Shown: positions 33,249 to 41,937 of the stretch, piece by piece
Layout of the letters: each line of letters begins with the position of its first letter
How positions within the stretch are numbered: the stretch's first letter is position 1
NCBI RefSeq assembly: GCF_900115205.1
Contig: NZ_FOYQ01000001.1
Location: 957,240-1,021,239, forward strand
From: Robiginitalea myxolifaciens
GTDB lineage: Bacteria > Bacteroidota > Bacteroidia > Flavobacteriales > Flavobacteriaceae
Reading direction: 5' to 3'
DNA length: 64,000 nt
The notes under the pieces: model-generated
What the model was told of the DNA's origin: nothing
Databases searched by the model: none
The model's input: only the letters and a program-made list of their open reading frames with translations
Program-made: the position numbers and the translations under genes

Positions 33249-36200
33249 GCCGATTCGATGTGTTGGCCCAACAAGGCCACATGGGGCTCCTCAAAAATAC
33301 TGAAGTGGTTGCCGCTATTGTACACCACCTCGGGTTCCTGCCCAAGCCAGTGCGTCCACCGTTCGATCTTTTCTTCGATCAGATCGGGATGCTCCTCCCG
33401 GATCAGGATCAGGGTTGCTTTATTGCGCACGATCTTCCACTGGTATTTCAGAAAAAGGTTGTGCAGGTTTTCCCGAATCTTACGCAATTGCAGGGTTTCG
33501 CGCTGGTTGAAGATTTTTAACACCAAGGGTTCCAGGTGCCTTCGGTAGCGATAGATGACTGAAGATTTTATTGTAATCAGGGGGAATCGCTTTAATCGCT
33601 TTAAATACTCAACGGAACGTCGGTTGTCGGTGTAGCTGGCTGCAAGGGATGGTGCCAGAGCTGTACTGTCTATGATAATCAGGTTGGGACTTCGGTCCTT
33701 TTTCTTTAACTGCTGGGCCATTTCAATAGCAAGGGCACTGTAGCAATAATAGACCAGGTTTACCTCCTCCCCGTCATAAACCTCATTGATTTCCCGGAGA
33801 TAATCGCTGGCCATCTCCTCAAGGCTCTCATGCTGATCAGTTTCGCCATTAACCCCTTTGGGCTGGAGCAGATAAATAGGTCGGTCCGGGTCCAGATACT
33901 TGCTGAGCTCGCGGTAAAACAAGATATGACCTTCGCCCCCGTGAACACAGAACAAAGGAGCTTTCGTCCCAACGGTCCTCAGAGGAACCAGGGAGGTGGG
34001 CTCGGCTACCCCTGTGTCTTCTTGATGCACCAGATTGCTCGCCAGGTCTTCAATGGTCGGATGGAATAAAATAGTCGTTGGAGGCAACTTAATGCCGATT
34101 TCCTTTTCGATTCGCGCAAAAAGGTGAATCACATCGAGGGAGGTTCCCCCTGCATTGAAGAAATCCTCGCGCACACCGATTTTTTCAGTCCCCAATAACT
34201 CGTCCCAAATCTGCTGGAGCGCAGTCTCTTCAGGATTGGAAGGCTGCTTACCAGGACTGCGTTCGTTATATCCGCCGTTATCGCTGCCCACCGCGGTCTT
34301 ACTTGCCGAGGGAAGTTCAAAATCCACAGGGGAAAGTACTTCGCTAAGGCCGGAAGCAGTTTGCGGAAGTTCCGAAATGAACTCACGAATTAGCACCATG
34401 AGGTTTTCACCGAGCCAATTGGGAATCGGAGAATCCTCGGGCTCATGACTGATTAGCGAAATCTGAATTTCCCGCCCGGGAACCACGATCAGATTTAACG
34501 GGTAATTCGTGGTAGCTCCGCTTTTGAACTGATCAATCGAAATAGTATTGGAGGCGGGCGTATCCCAGGGATGACTCTCAAAAATCAGCAGGGATTCTAC
34601 CGCCTGGGACCAGGATTTATTTTCAAAGTACTTTTCAAAGTAGGAATTCGGTGTCTGTTCGTATTCCAGAGCCGCCATATCGCGCTGCTGAATTTCACCA
34701 AGCCAGGTCTTGAAGGGTGTATCCTCTGCAATGGAAATTCTTACCGGTAAGACATTGGTAAACATCCCCACGGCTTGCTCCATACCGGGTAATCCATTGG
34801 CCCGACCGGAAACCGTGGCCCCGAAACAAGAATCCGAATTGCCGGTAAGGCTCGCCTCGAGGATTGCCCACAAAGCGCGGAAAACCGTATTGGGACTTAC
34901 CTGTAGTACTTTGGCATGTTCCAGAAATCCTTGGGTTTCCGCTACGGATAATCTGAATTCCCTCTGCTGCGGCGGGCCCAATCGATATCGCGCCGGGTAA
35001 ACAGCCCGCTCCTTACTAAAATTCCTGAAGTAATCTGTCCAAAACGTATCGCGAGCAATCGCATCGATCGATTCCGAGTGTTTATAGATGGTCTGCAAGG
35101 CCGGGATTCCCGGCAGCACTATTGGCTTACCGACCAATAGCTGGTCATAGGAAAGGACGAGCTCAGTTAGTAAATTAGTACTGGACCAGCCATCGAGCAG
35201 TATATGGTGAACCGGCCATACGATCCAATGTTCTTCGGGAGCTGTCTGCACGATATGGAGCTGGGTTAGGGGAACTTCCTGAAGGTCAAAAGATCCTGCG
35301 ATTTCTTCCCATAACTTTTCAAAGTAGCCCTCGAATGAGGTGTTTGTAGGCACTTCATTGCGGGTGATCTTCACAGCGGCCGATTCGTGAATTACCCATG
35401 CGGGTTGGCTGAGGCCTTCGAACCGGACACTACTGCGCAATACTTCATGGCGTTGGACCAGACTTTGTAAGGCCTGCGCGAATACATCGGCATTCAGCTT
35501 TCCGGTTATCCGGAATCGCATCGGTAGAAGTCCCTCGTCCTCCTTACTCGTCCTGCGGTGGATGAGCAAGGCATGCTGGATTTCAGTAAGGGGGAGGATA
35601 TTAGAAATACCGGTTGCTGATGAGCCTTTGACTTGTTGTTGGATTTGAACCAGGTCGTTCTGATCTAAGCCAGTCATGGGGAAATCCGAAGGGGTAAAAT
35701 GCCGCTCCGATACCAGCGAACAGTGTTCTGTTATAGCCTGCAATTCCTGCTCATAGTCCCGGAGTAAGTTGCGAACATCATCCGCGGTGAGCACTGCAGG
35801 GTTATAGGAGAGCTTATACACCAGTACGTTACCTTCCATCCAGGAGTTCATCTCGAGATTGTGCTGGCGTTCACTCTGCGGATGCCGTAGATTCTCTACA
35901 AATCCTTCAAATACAATTCCATTGGTGTTCTTTCCGGCTTGGACTTCGCCGGTATAATTAAAAACCAGTTGTGGGTGAAACGCCAGTAATTCCTCCTCCA
36001 TGGTGGATTCCATCCCATACCGGAGCAATCCATATCCCAGGCCTTGATTCGGTATTTTTCGGAGTTGTTCCTTTACATAAGGGAGGCAGTTTTCGGGACT
36101 TTGATCCGAATCGGGAAGCTTCAGGGTGATCGGAAAAAAAGAGGTCAACCATCCTACAATGCTGCTGAAATCGGAATGAAACGCTTCCTGTGGCCTACCT

Positions 36201-39200
36201 GTTCGTTCCAACCAAAGCGATAACCCATTCCGGTGGGTTACTTTTTGGGTGGCCCGCAAGAGGGCCGTTAGTAAGACTTCATCGGTTTTGGTCCCATAGG
36301 CGCGATTTACCTCCGACCAGGTATTTTCTGTATCGAATAGAACTATCCGCCCTTCTACTTGTGAAGCTTGTTCCTCAGAATAGGCAGGAGTCTTTTGATC
36401 TCCGGGCCAAACAGCCGGATGTCTTTGTTGGCGTTTCCAAAAATCCAAATTTCCCGAAGGCAATGCGCTTGAGAAATGCTCCTTTAATTCCTGCATCCAG
36501 GAATAGGGAGTATCTGTTGCTTTGTTTACTGGGGTTCCTTCCTCATGGCTAAGGGCAAGCTCGAAATCTTCCTGCAGTATTTGCCACGAAACCACATCCA
36601 AAAGCAAATGATGGGCCACGAGGAATATCCTCGGATTCCCTTGGGGTGGCATAAAATAGAAGGCCTTGAACAGTGGGCCATCCGTTAAATCAAAACCTGC
36701 TTGTTCGCGGAGCAGGACCTCCTGAATAAAACGCTGTTGTTCCGATTGCACCGTAGTCTCCATTGCTGCAACTATCACGGAATCTTTTGGGATTTCCCTG
36801 GATTGAATGGTCCAGGATGCCTCCGATTTATGAAATCCGCTGGACAGTCCCGGATGCCGTTCCATCAGATAGCGGATCGCCGTATTGAGTTTCCCCGGAT
36901 CAATATTCCCCAAGCCGTGAACTTCGACCCCCATATTCCAAAAATGAGGGGCTTTTTGATGGGTTTCAAAAAACCACTGTTGGATAGGCAGGAGTTCCCA
37001 ATTGGCATCGGATTTCTCCTCTATCGAAGTGGCTTCGGCTTTTTCCAGAAACAACGATAATTCCCGGATTGTGGGATAGTTAAAAACCTGGGCGGGGTGT
37101 ATGGTGAACCCCTGCTTGCGTATGGCTGCAATTAATTGGATACTCTTAATAGAATCCCCCCCAAGGTCAAAATAGTTATCGTCCAAGCCCACGTGAGCAA
37201 CACCTAAAAGGCGTTTCCAGATGTCCCGAAGTACAGCGGCAGTTCCGTCTACCGGCTCTTCGGATTTTTCAGCTTGAGGGCCGGTATGATCTCGTAAGAG
37301 CTGCAGCAAGGCATTCCGGTCGCTTTTGCCATTGGGAAGCGTTGGGATACGCTCCACTTGGACCAATTGGTTCGGGATCATATACCCCGGAAGCGATCCG
37401 GCGAGGATTCGTTTAATCTCCCCGAATGAGATGGTTGCCTTAACCGTGTAGGCCGCTCGTAATTTGTTCTCGGATTTATCCCATAAGACATGCGCCTGGT
37501 CTATTGCGTCAACAGCCCTCAAACGTTCTTCAATCTCCCCGAGTTCCACCCGAAATCCCCGGATTTTTACTTGTTCATCGGCCCTCCCGAGGTAGTAATA
37601 GTTGCCGTCAGCGCCCAATTTGGCAAGGTCCCCGGTTTTATACAACCGAACGGTATATTCTGGATGCAAAGCCACCTCCCGGAATGGATCACTACTGCTT
37701 TTCGGCGGCTTCAGATAGCCTGGCGTAAGTCCGGGACCACCGATATAAATCTCCCCGACAGCCCCCTGTGGAACCAGGTTCTGATTTTTGTCCAGGAGAA
37801 ATATGCGGGCCCCGGCAACCGGTTTCCCAATAGGAACCTGTGTATCAGCAGGACTAACGTTATGAGCGATACACCAAACGGTGGCTTCTGTAGGACCGTA
37901 TTCGTTATACAAGCCTGTATTGTTGAGCTCCGTAAAATGTTTTTGCACTAATTCCGCAGGGCAGGCTTCCCCGGCAACCACTACTCCCTGCAGCTGGTCA
38001 AAAGTGTTGGGGGGACATACTTCCAACAGGACTTTATAAAGCGAGGGCAGCATCAAGGTGTGGCTAATGGAAGCCTCTTGCAGAATCTTACCCAGTTGCA
38101 GGGGATCCTGTTCTATGCGCTTGGGAGCGAGAACCAGGGTTCCGCCTGTAGTAAGGGTCCAAAAGATTCCGGCCTTGGAACTGTCAAAGGATATGGAGGA
38201 AAGCAATAGGAAAGCCGACGGATTCTCCGGATAAAAATCCAATCGGCCTGCCGTCGAGTCCAGAATATTTCCATGGGTTACCGGCACGCCCTTCGGCTGA
38301 CCCGTACTCCCGGAGGTGTAGATCATATAGGCATAATCCTCCCGCCCAACAGAAACCAAAGAAGGTGGTGTATTGGTGGCTTGCAGGTCTTCAATAATCA
38401 AGGGTTCAATGCCTAAAGCCGCCAGTTTTGGAGCCAAATCGGACTGGGTCACGATCTTTTTGATTTGTGCATCGCCGACCATAAACTGCAGGCGTTCATC
38501 GGGATATCCGGGGTCCAGGGGCAAATAAGCGTGGCCCGACAGGAGGATGCCGAGCATCCCGGCAATCATATTGCAGGAATTCTCCATGCAAAGACCAACA
38601 ATCCCCTGATGCTTTTCGATCTGTAGATGAAAGGCCACTTTTCCCGCCTCCAGAATCAACTCCCTGTACGTCATTTTCTCGTCCCCGAATTGAACGGCGA
38701 CCTTGTCGGGATGATGCTTGGCGATTTCGAGAATTACCTCGTGAATCCCCTGATAATCGGCAAATGGTAATTTTTGACCTGCGGGCTCCTCAAGAACAGC
38801 TTGTATTTCTTTCGGGCTAAGCAGCGGGATTGACCCAATAATAATTTCGGGCGTATCCACCACCTGACTAAGGATCATTACCAGGTGTTTCTGAATGGCA
38901 TCGATGGCCTCCGGACTGAACTTTGCGGTACTGTATTCGATCAGGGAGCTGATTACGCCCTGGTCTTCCTCGAATCCAAATGTGATATCGAATTTGGAAT
39001 AGTCCAGGGTATAGTCTTCTGAACAGGTCAGCTCCAAGTCTTCCCCAAAAGGGGGTTCTTCCGGTTTCTCGAAGTACAGGAACATGGAATTGAAAAACGG
39101 GTTGTCCTGATAGGCTCGGGTTGGATTGACTTCCTTCACGAGTACTTCGAGGGGGACGTCTTTATGTCCAAGAACCCGGAACCAATCCGCATTCAGGTCC

Positions 39201-40222
39201 ATGATGTACTCCCGGAAGGTTAGGTCTGGCTGAACAGTACTTCGCAAGACCAGGGAATTCAGGAAAAATCCCATTACGCGGTCCAATTCCTTGCTGTTAC
39301 GCGTTGAGATAGGTGTTCCCACCGCAATGTCTTCCTCCATGGCATATCGGGAAAGCAACAGGTTGTGCACACCTAGAAATAATACAAATGGAGTAATCTT
39401 TAAGTCTTTGGCCAGCTGCAGCGCGCGGGTGGAAAGCTCTTGTGATAGGGCAAATTTCTGGTGCTTCCCCGCAAATTGCGTTTCACTCAGGCTGGCTTCG
39501 GCATCGCCGAGTTGCAAGCTCGGGATATCCCCGGCCAGAAACTTTTTCCAAAAAGGGATTTGATCCTGGTACTGCTCCCCTTTACCAGCTTGTGCGGCAT
39601 AGGCAGTAAAACTTGTTGTTCCTGAAGAGGTGGCAGGGGTTTGGCCTGCCCGAAATTCCTTGTAATATGCTGCCAGGTCTTCCTTGAAAATTCGAATGGA
39701 CCACTCATCGATGATGATATGATGAAAGGCCAGTAACAATTCATAAACCGCGTCCTCAAGGCGCACCAGGGTACAGGAAAATAAGGGTGGCTTATCCAGC
39801 GCAAAGCGGTGATTCCCCCGCTCCCGGAACAGCGATTCCCGGCGTTTATCCCGTTCTGACGCATCAAATCCCCGAAGGTCTACACGGGTAAGTGGAAGGT
39901 CAACATCCTTGTGCAACACCAATTCCGGAACCCCATCTTTGCCTGGATAACTAGTTCGCAACACATCTTGTTTTTCCAGGATTAGTTCCAGGCTCTTTTC
40001 CAGGGCTCCAACATCGAGATTCCCTTTAAACTTCAGAAGGGTTACATAGTTGTAGAACGAAGACCCGGGATACAGGTTTTGGAGGATCCAAAGCCGTTTC
40101 TGATCTCGTGTAGGCACAGGTATAGCGGGTGCAATCGCGGCTGGCTTTTCCTTTTTAGCTGTTGCCTGTTGCTGCCGGGATTTCCACCGCTGTAATGCGG
40201 AATTTTGCGAGTTCCCTTCCAT
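33236..40222 (-). CDS. Nonribosomal peptide synthetase, C-A-T-E-C-T-TE
   Basis: A 2,328-residue megasynthase. Domains in order: C1 (about 40-480, HHIIIDE at 167), A (about 490-1000, YTSGSTGQPKG near 635, NEYGPTEATVW), T1 (GGDS, S1024), E (about 1070-1500, HHLLLDVVSW near 1202, FNYTGEV near 1420), C2 (about 1540-1980, HHILLDGW at 1672), T2 (GGTS, S2028) and TE (about 2090-2328). The E domain predicts a D-configured first residue. Module 2 has no A domain, so T2 must be loaded by another protein. The TE elbow reads YCYSALA (S2162), without the usual flanking glycines. By eye the A-domain code is D-S-A-M-V-A-E-V-W-K, which I cannot assign. Confidence 0.93.
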   Translation of the reverse strand: MEGNSQNSALQRWKSRQQQATAKKEKPAAIAPAIPVPTRDQKRLWILQNLYPGSSFYNYVTLLKFKGNLDVGALEKSLELILEKQDVLRTSYPGKDGVPELVLHKDVDLPLTRVDLRGFDASERDKRRESLFRERGNHRFALDKPPLFSCTLVRLEDAVYELLLAFHHIIIDEWSIRIFKEDLAAYYKEFRAGQTPATSSGTTSFTAYAAQAGKGEQYQDQIPFWKKFLAGDIPSLQLGDAEASLSETQFAGKHQKFALSQELSTRALQLAKDLKITPFVLFLGVHNLLLSRYAMEEDIAVGTPISTRNSKELDRVMGFFLNSLVLRSTVQPDLTFREYIMDLNADWFRVLGHKDVPLEVLVKEVNPTRAYQDNPFFNSMFLYFEKPEEPPFGEDLELTCSEDYTLDYSKFDITFGFEEDQGVISSLIEYSTAKFSPEAIDAIQKHLVMILSQVVDTPEIIIGSIPLLSPKEIQAVLEEPAGQKLPFADYQGIHEVILEIAKHHPDKVAVQFGDEKMTYRELILEAGKVAFHLQIEKHQGIVGLCMENSCNMIAGMLGILLSGHAYLPLDPGYPDERLQFMVGDAQIKKIVTQSDLAPKLAALGIEPLIIEDLQATNTPPSLVSVGREDYAYMIYTSGSTGQPKGVPVTHGNILDSTAGRLDFYPENPSAFLLLSSISFDSSKAGIFWTLTTGGTLVLAPKRIEQDPLQLGKILQEASISHTLMLPSLYKVLLEVCPPNTFDQLQGVVVAGEACPAELVQKHFTELNNTGLYNEYGPTEATVWCIAHNVSPADTQVPIGKPVAGARIFLLDKNQNLVPQGAVGEIYIGGPGLTPGYLKPPKSSSDPFREVALHPEYTVRLYKTGDLAKLGADGNYYYLGRADEQVKIRGFRVELGEIEERLRAVDAIDQAHVLWDKSENKLRAAYTVKATISFGEIKRILAGSLPGYMIPNQLVQVERIPTLPNGKSDRNALLQLLRDHTGPQAEKSEEPVDGTAAVLRDIWKRLLGVAHVGLDDNYFDLGGDSIKSIQLIAAIRKQGFTIHPAQVFNYPTIRELSLFLEKAEATSIEEKSDANWELLPIQQWFFETHQKAPHFWNMGVEVHGLGNIDPGKLNTAIRYLMERHPGLSSGFHKSEASWTIQSREIPKDSVIVAAMETTVQSEQQRFIQEVLLREQAGFDLTDGPLFKAFYFMPPQGNPRIFLVAHHLLLDVVSWQILQEDFELALSHEEGTPVNKATDTPYSWMQELKEHFSSALPSGNLDFWKRQQRHPAVWPGDQKTPAYSEEQASQVEGRIVLFDTENTWSEVNRAYGTKTDEVLLTALLRATQKVTHRNGLSLWLERTGRPQEAFHSDFSSIVGWLTSFFPITLKLPDSDQSPENCLPYVKEQLRKIPNQGLGYGLLRYGMESTMEEELLAFHPQLVFNYTGEVQAGKNTNGIVFEGFVENLRHPQSERQHNLEMNSWMEGNVLVYKLSYNPAVLTADDVRNLLRDYEQELQAITEHCSLVSERHFTPSDFPMTGLDQNDLVQIQQQVKGSSATGISNILPLTEIQHALLIHRRTSKEDEGLLPMRFRITGKLNADVFAQALQSLVQRHEVLRSSVRFEGLSQPAWVIHESAAVKITRNEVPTNTSFEGYFEKLWEEIAGSFDLQEVPLTQLHIVQTAPEEHWIVWPVHHILLDGWSSTNLLTELVLSYDQLLVGKPIVLPGIPALQTIYKHSESIDAIARDTFWTDYFRNFSKERAVYPARYRLGPPQQREFRLSVAETQGFLEHAKVLQVSPNTVFRALWAILEASLTGNSDSCFGATVSGRANGLPGMEQAVGMFTNVLPVRISIAEDTPFKTWLGEIQQRDMAALEYEQTPNSYFEKYFENKSWSQAVESLLIFESHPWDTPASNTISIDQFKSGATTNYPLNLIVVPGREIQISLISHEPEDSPIPNWLGENLMVLIREFISELPQTASGLSEVLSPVDFELPSASKTAVGSDNGGYNERSPGKQPSNPEETALQQIWDELLGTEKIGVREDFFNAGGTSLDVIHLFARIEKEIGIKLPPTTILFHPTIEDLASNLVHQEDTGVAEPTSLVPLRTVGTKAPLFCVHGGEGHILFYRELSKYLDPDRPIYLLQPKGVNGETDQHESLEEMASDYLREINEVYDGEEVNLVYYCYSALAIEMAQQLKKKDRSPNLIIIDSTALAPSLAASYTDNRRSVEYLKRLKRFPLITIKSSVIYRYRRHLEPLVLKIFNQRETLQLRKIRENLHNLFLKYQWKIVRNKATLILIREEHPDLIEEKIERWTHWLGQEPEVVYNSGNHFSIFEEPHVALLGQHIESACSQ

Positions 40223-40238
40223 TCTGTGGCTGATTAAC

Positions 40239-41486
40239 CTAGACCGGTTCTTTTATGCCGAGCCAACGCAGCAGGTCTCCCCCTGCGCGAATGATTTTAT
40301 CATCGAGGGTTAAGTTAATGTCAAAAGCGCGTTCCACAAGCCAGTAAAGCGAAATTACGATCAGGAAGATAGAAGTATAGACCAGGAAACCGGAATACTT
40401 CCCGGATTTCCTGATGAAGTAAAGTATCGGAAAAATCAGGGCAATGATTACAATCTGACCCAATTCCACTCCGATGTTGAAACCGAGTAAGGATAGGGTG
40501 AGAAATTCCCCGCGGAAGCCCAGGTCGCCCAATACACTCGCAAATCCAAATCCATGGAACAATCCAAATCCAAAGGCGATAATCCAATCCCGTGATTTGA
40601 AAATTGGAGTAATGTTATGCAGCGCAGCCAAACCGATGGAAAACGCAATCACAGATTCTACAAATCGAGGTGGGAGCACCACGATTTCAAGGGCAGCTAC
40701 ACTCAGGGTTATGGTATGTGCTATGGTAAAAAAGGTGACTACCTTAAGTATATACCAGAATGCAGGTTTAAAAGCTTTTACCGGTTCCCATTCCCAGCGC
40801 AACCAACCGGTCGGGTTCTCCTTCCGCCTGCGTCGTACTACTGAGGGAAGAATTAAAGCCAGGAGAAACAGGATATGATCCAGGCCAATCCAAATGTGCC
40901 AAACCCCCTGTTTGATCATCATCCAAAAGCCATTCCATACACTCGAATCGGCCAGGTCCAGGGTTTGGACATCTCCAGTCTCAGAAAAAGCCAGGGAAAG
41001 GTAGGATTCGTTATTGATCAGTCCTGCGCGCCAGTTATATTCGATACCTAACATATTAACGTGACTCGGATCCTTATCTAGAAACACAGAATAGGAAACG
41101 TCGATCTTATCGGGATATCCCGCAGAATCGGCCAGCTTAAAATGCAGGTTTACAAACGATCCGATTTGCACGCGCCAAAAGCTGATTTCCCCTGTAAATA
41201 CGATAGTATAGGGCTTTCCATTGGCACTAAAGGAAGCGTTGGCCAGGATGTAATTCTGTAAGGCTTCCTGATAGGGTCGGACATCGGCTTCTTCCGGGTA
41301 TTCCGGGAGGTCGTAACCCAGATATTCAATCAGGTCATCGACATGCATTTCAAAACGTCCTTCTATCCCGTCGGTTTCATACATCCTTAAATAGATGAAA
41401 CTCTTATCCAGGGTATGGGCCTGAGCGCCAAATCCAATCAGGGCGAAAAAGAAAAATGCGAGTAATCGGTTGGGTTTAAGAAACAT
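40239..41486 (-). CDS. HupE/UreJ-type membrane protein with exported N-terminal domain
   Basis: A signal peptide (MFLKPNRLLAFFFFALIGFG then AQA) is followed by about 170 residues of extracytoplasmic beta-rich domain and then six or seven membrane helices with conserved histidines: VWHIWIGLDHILFLLALILP, FFTIAHTITLSVAAL, SIGLAALHNITPIF and FGFGLFHGFGFASVLGDLGF. These fit the HupE/UreJ_2 family. Relatives HupE and UreJ are nickel permeases, so transport of a metal ion is likely, the metal being unproven. It is the first gene of the leftward synthetase operon, 16 bases before the large NRPS. Confidence 0.85.
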   Translation of the reverse strand: MFLKPNRLLAFFFFALIGFGAQAHTLDKSFIYLRMYETDGIEGRFEMHVDDLIEYLGYDLPEYPEEADVRPYQEALQNYILANASFSANGKPYTIVFTGEISFWRVQIGSFVNLHFKLADSAGYPDKIDVSYSVFLDKDPSHVNMLGIEYNWRAGLINNESYLSLAFSETGDVQTLDLADSSVWNGFWMMIKQGVWHIWIGLDHILFLLALILPSVVRRRRKENPTGWLRWEWEPVKAFKPAFWYILKVVTFFTIAHTITLSVAALEIVVLPPRFVESVIAFSIGLAALHNITPIFKSRDWIIAFGFGLFHGFGFASVLGDLGFRGEFLTLSLLGFNIGVELGQIVIIALIFPILYFIRKSGKYSGFLVYTSIFLIVISLYWLVERAFDINLTLDDKIIRAGGDLLRWLGIKEPV

Positions 41487-41683
41487 GTGGTGGCGTACAA
41501 TTTTTCCTAAATATCCTTAATTTTTTGCGAGTTCATTGGGGTTAAGGCCCTGATTTTCGACCAAATGGGAAAAAATCTGGTTATACCGGCCGGTTGGCTT
41601 TTTTACAGGCGTAAGAGTCGCCTTACCTTTATTTCCTGCTAAAAGAGCACCTTTTCCTCAAACCAACCAAGCCCCTATTTTTT
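41487..41683. promoter_or_regulatory. Divergent control region of the peptide locus
   Basis: A 197-base gap between the leftward and rightward arms, so it should hold both promoters. It contains a perfect 10-bp palindrome ACCGGCCGGT (41585-41594) and a small hairpin AGGCG/CGCCT (41607-41623). Only imperfect -7 matches are seen (TACCTTTA near 41624). No Fur-like or other known operator is recognised. Confidence 0.4.
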
Positions 41684-41929
41684 GTGAAAAAAGACGAGAT
41701 CACAACAATACTTATTAAGTATATCAAAAAAGAGTTTACCAGGGATTCCGAAGTAGAAATTGTGGCGGAAACCGACCTTTTCGCAAGTGGAATTCTGGAT
41801 TCGCTGGGCTTGATGAAGCTAATCCGGTTTATAGAAGCAACCTTTGATAATCCCGTTCCTCTTATTGATATACTGCCGGAAAACTTTAGCAGCGTCCGCA
41901 ATATCTCGCTATACCTGACCAACGCCTAG
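41684..41929 (+). CDS. Free-standing acyl/peptidyl carrier protein
   Basis: An 81-residue four-helix carrier protein of the ACP/DltC type. The phosphopantetheine serine lies in ASGILDSLGLMKL, and the third helix region is DNPVPLIDILPENFSSVRNI. The start is GTG at 41684; no ATG precedes the first helix. It is the first gene of the rightward arm and lies eight bases from the second synthetase. It may carry a starter or tailoring intermediate and would be activated by the PPTase of this locus. Confidence 0.88.
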   Translation: MKKDEITTILIKYIKKEFTRDSEVEIVAETDLFASGILDSLGLMKLIRFIEATFDNPVPLIDILPENFSSVRNISLYLTNA

Positions 41930-41937
41930 CCGAGTTC

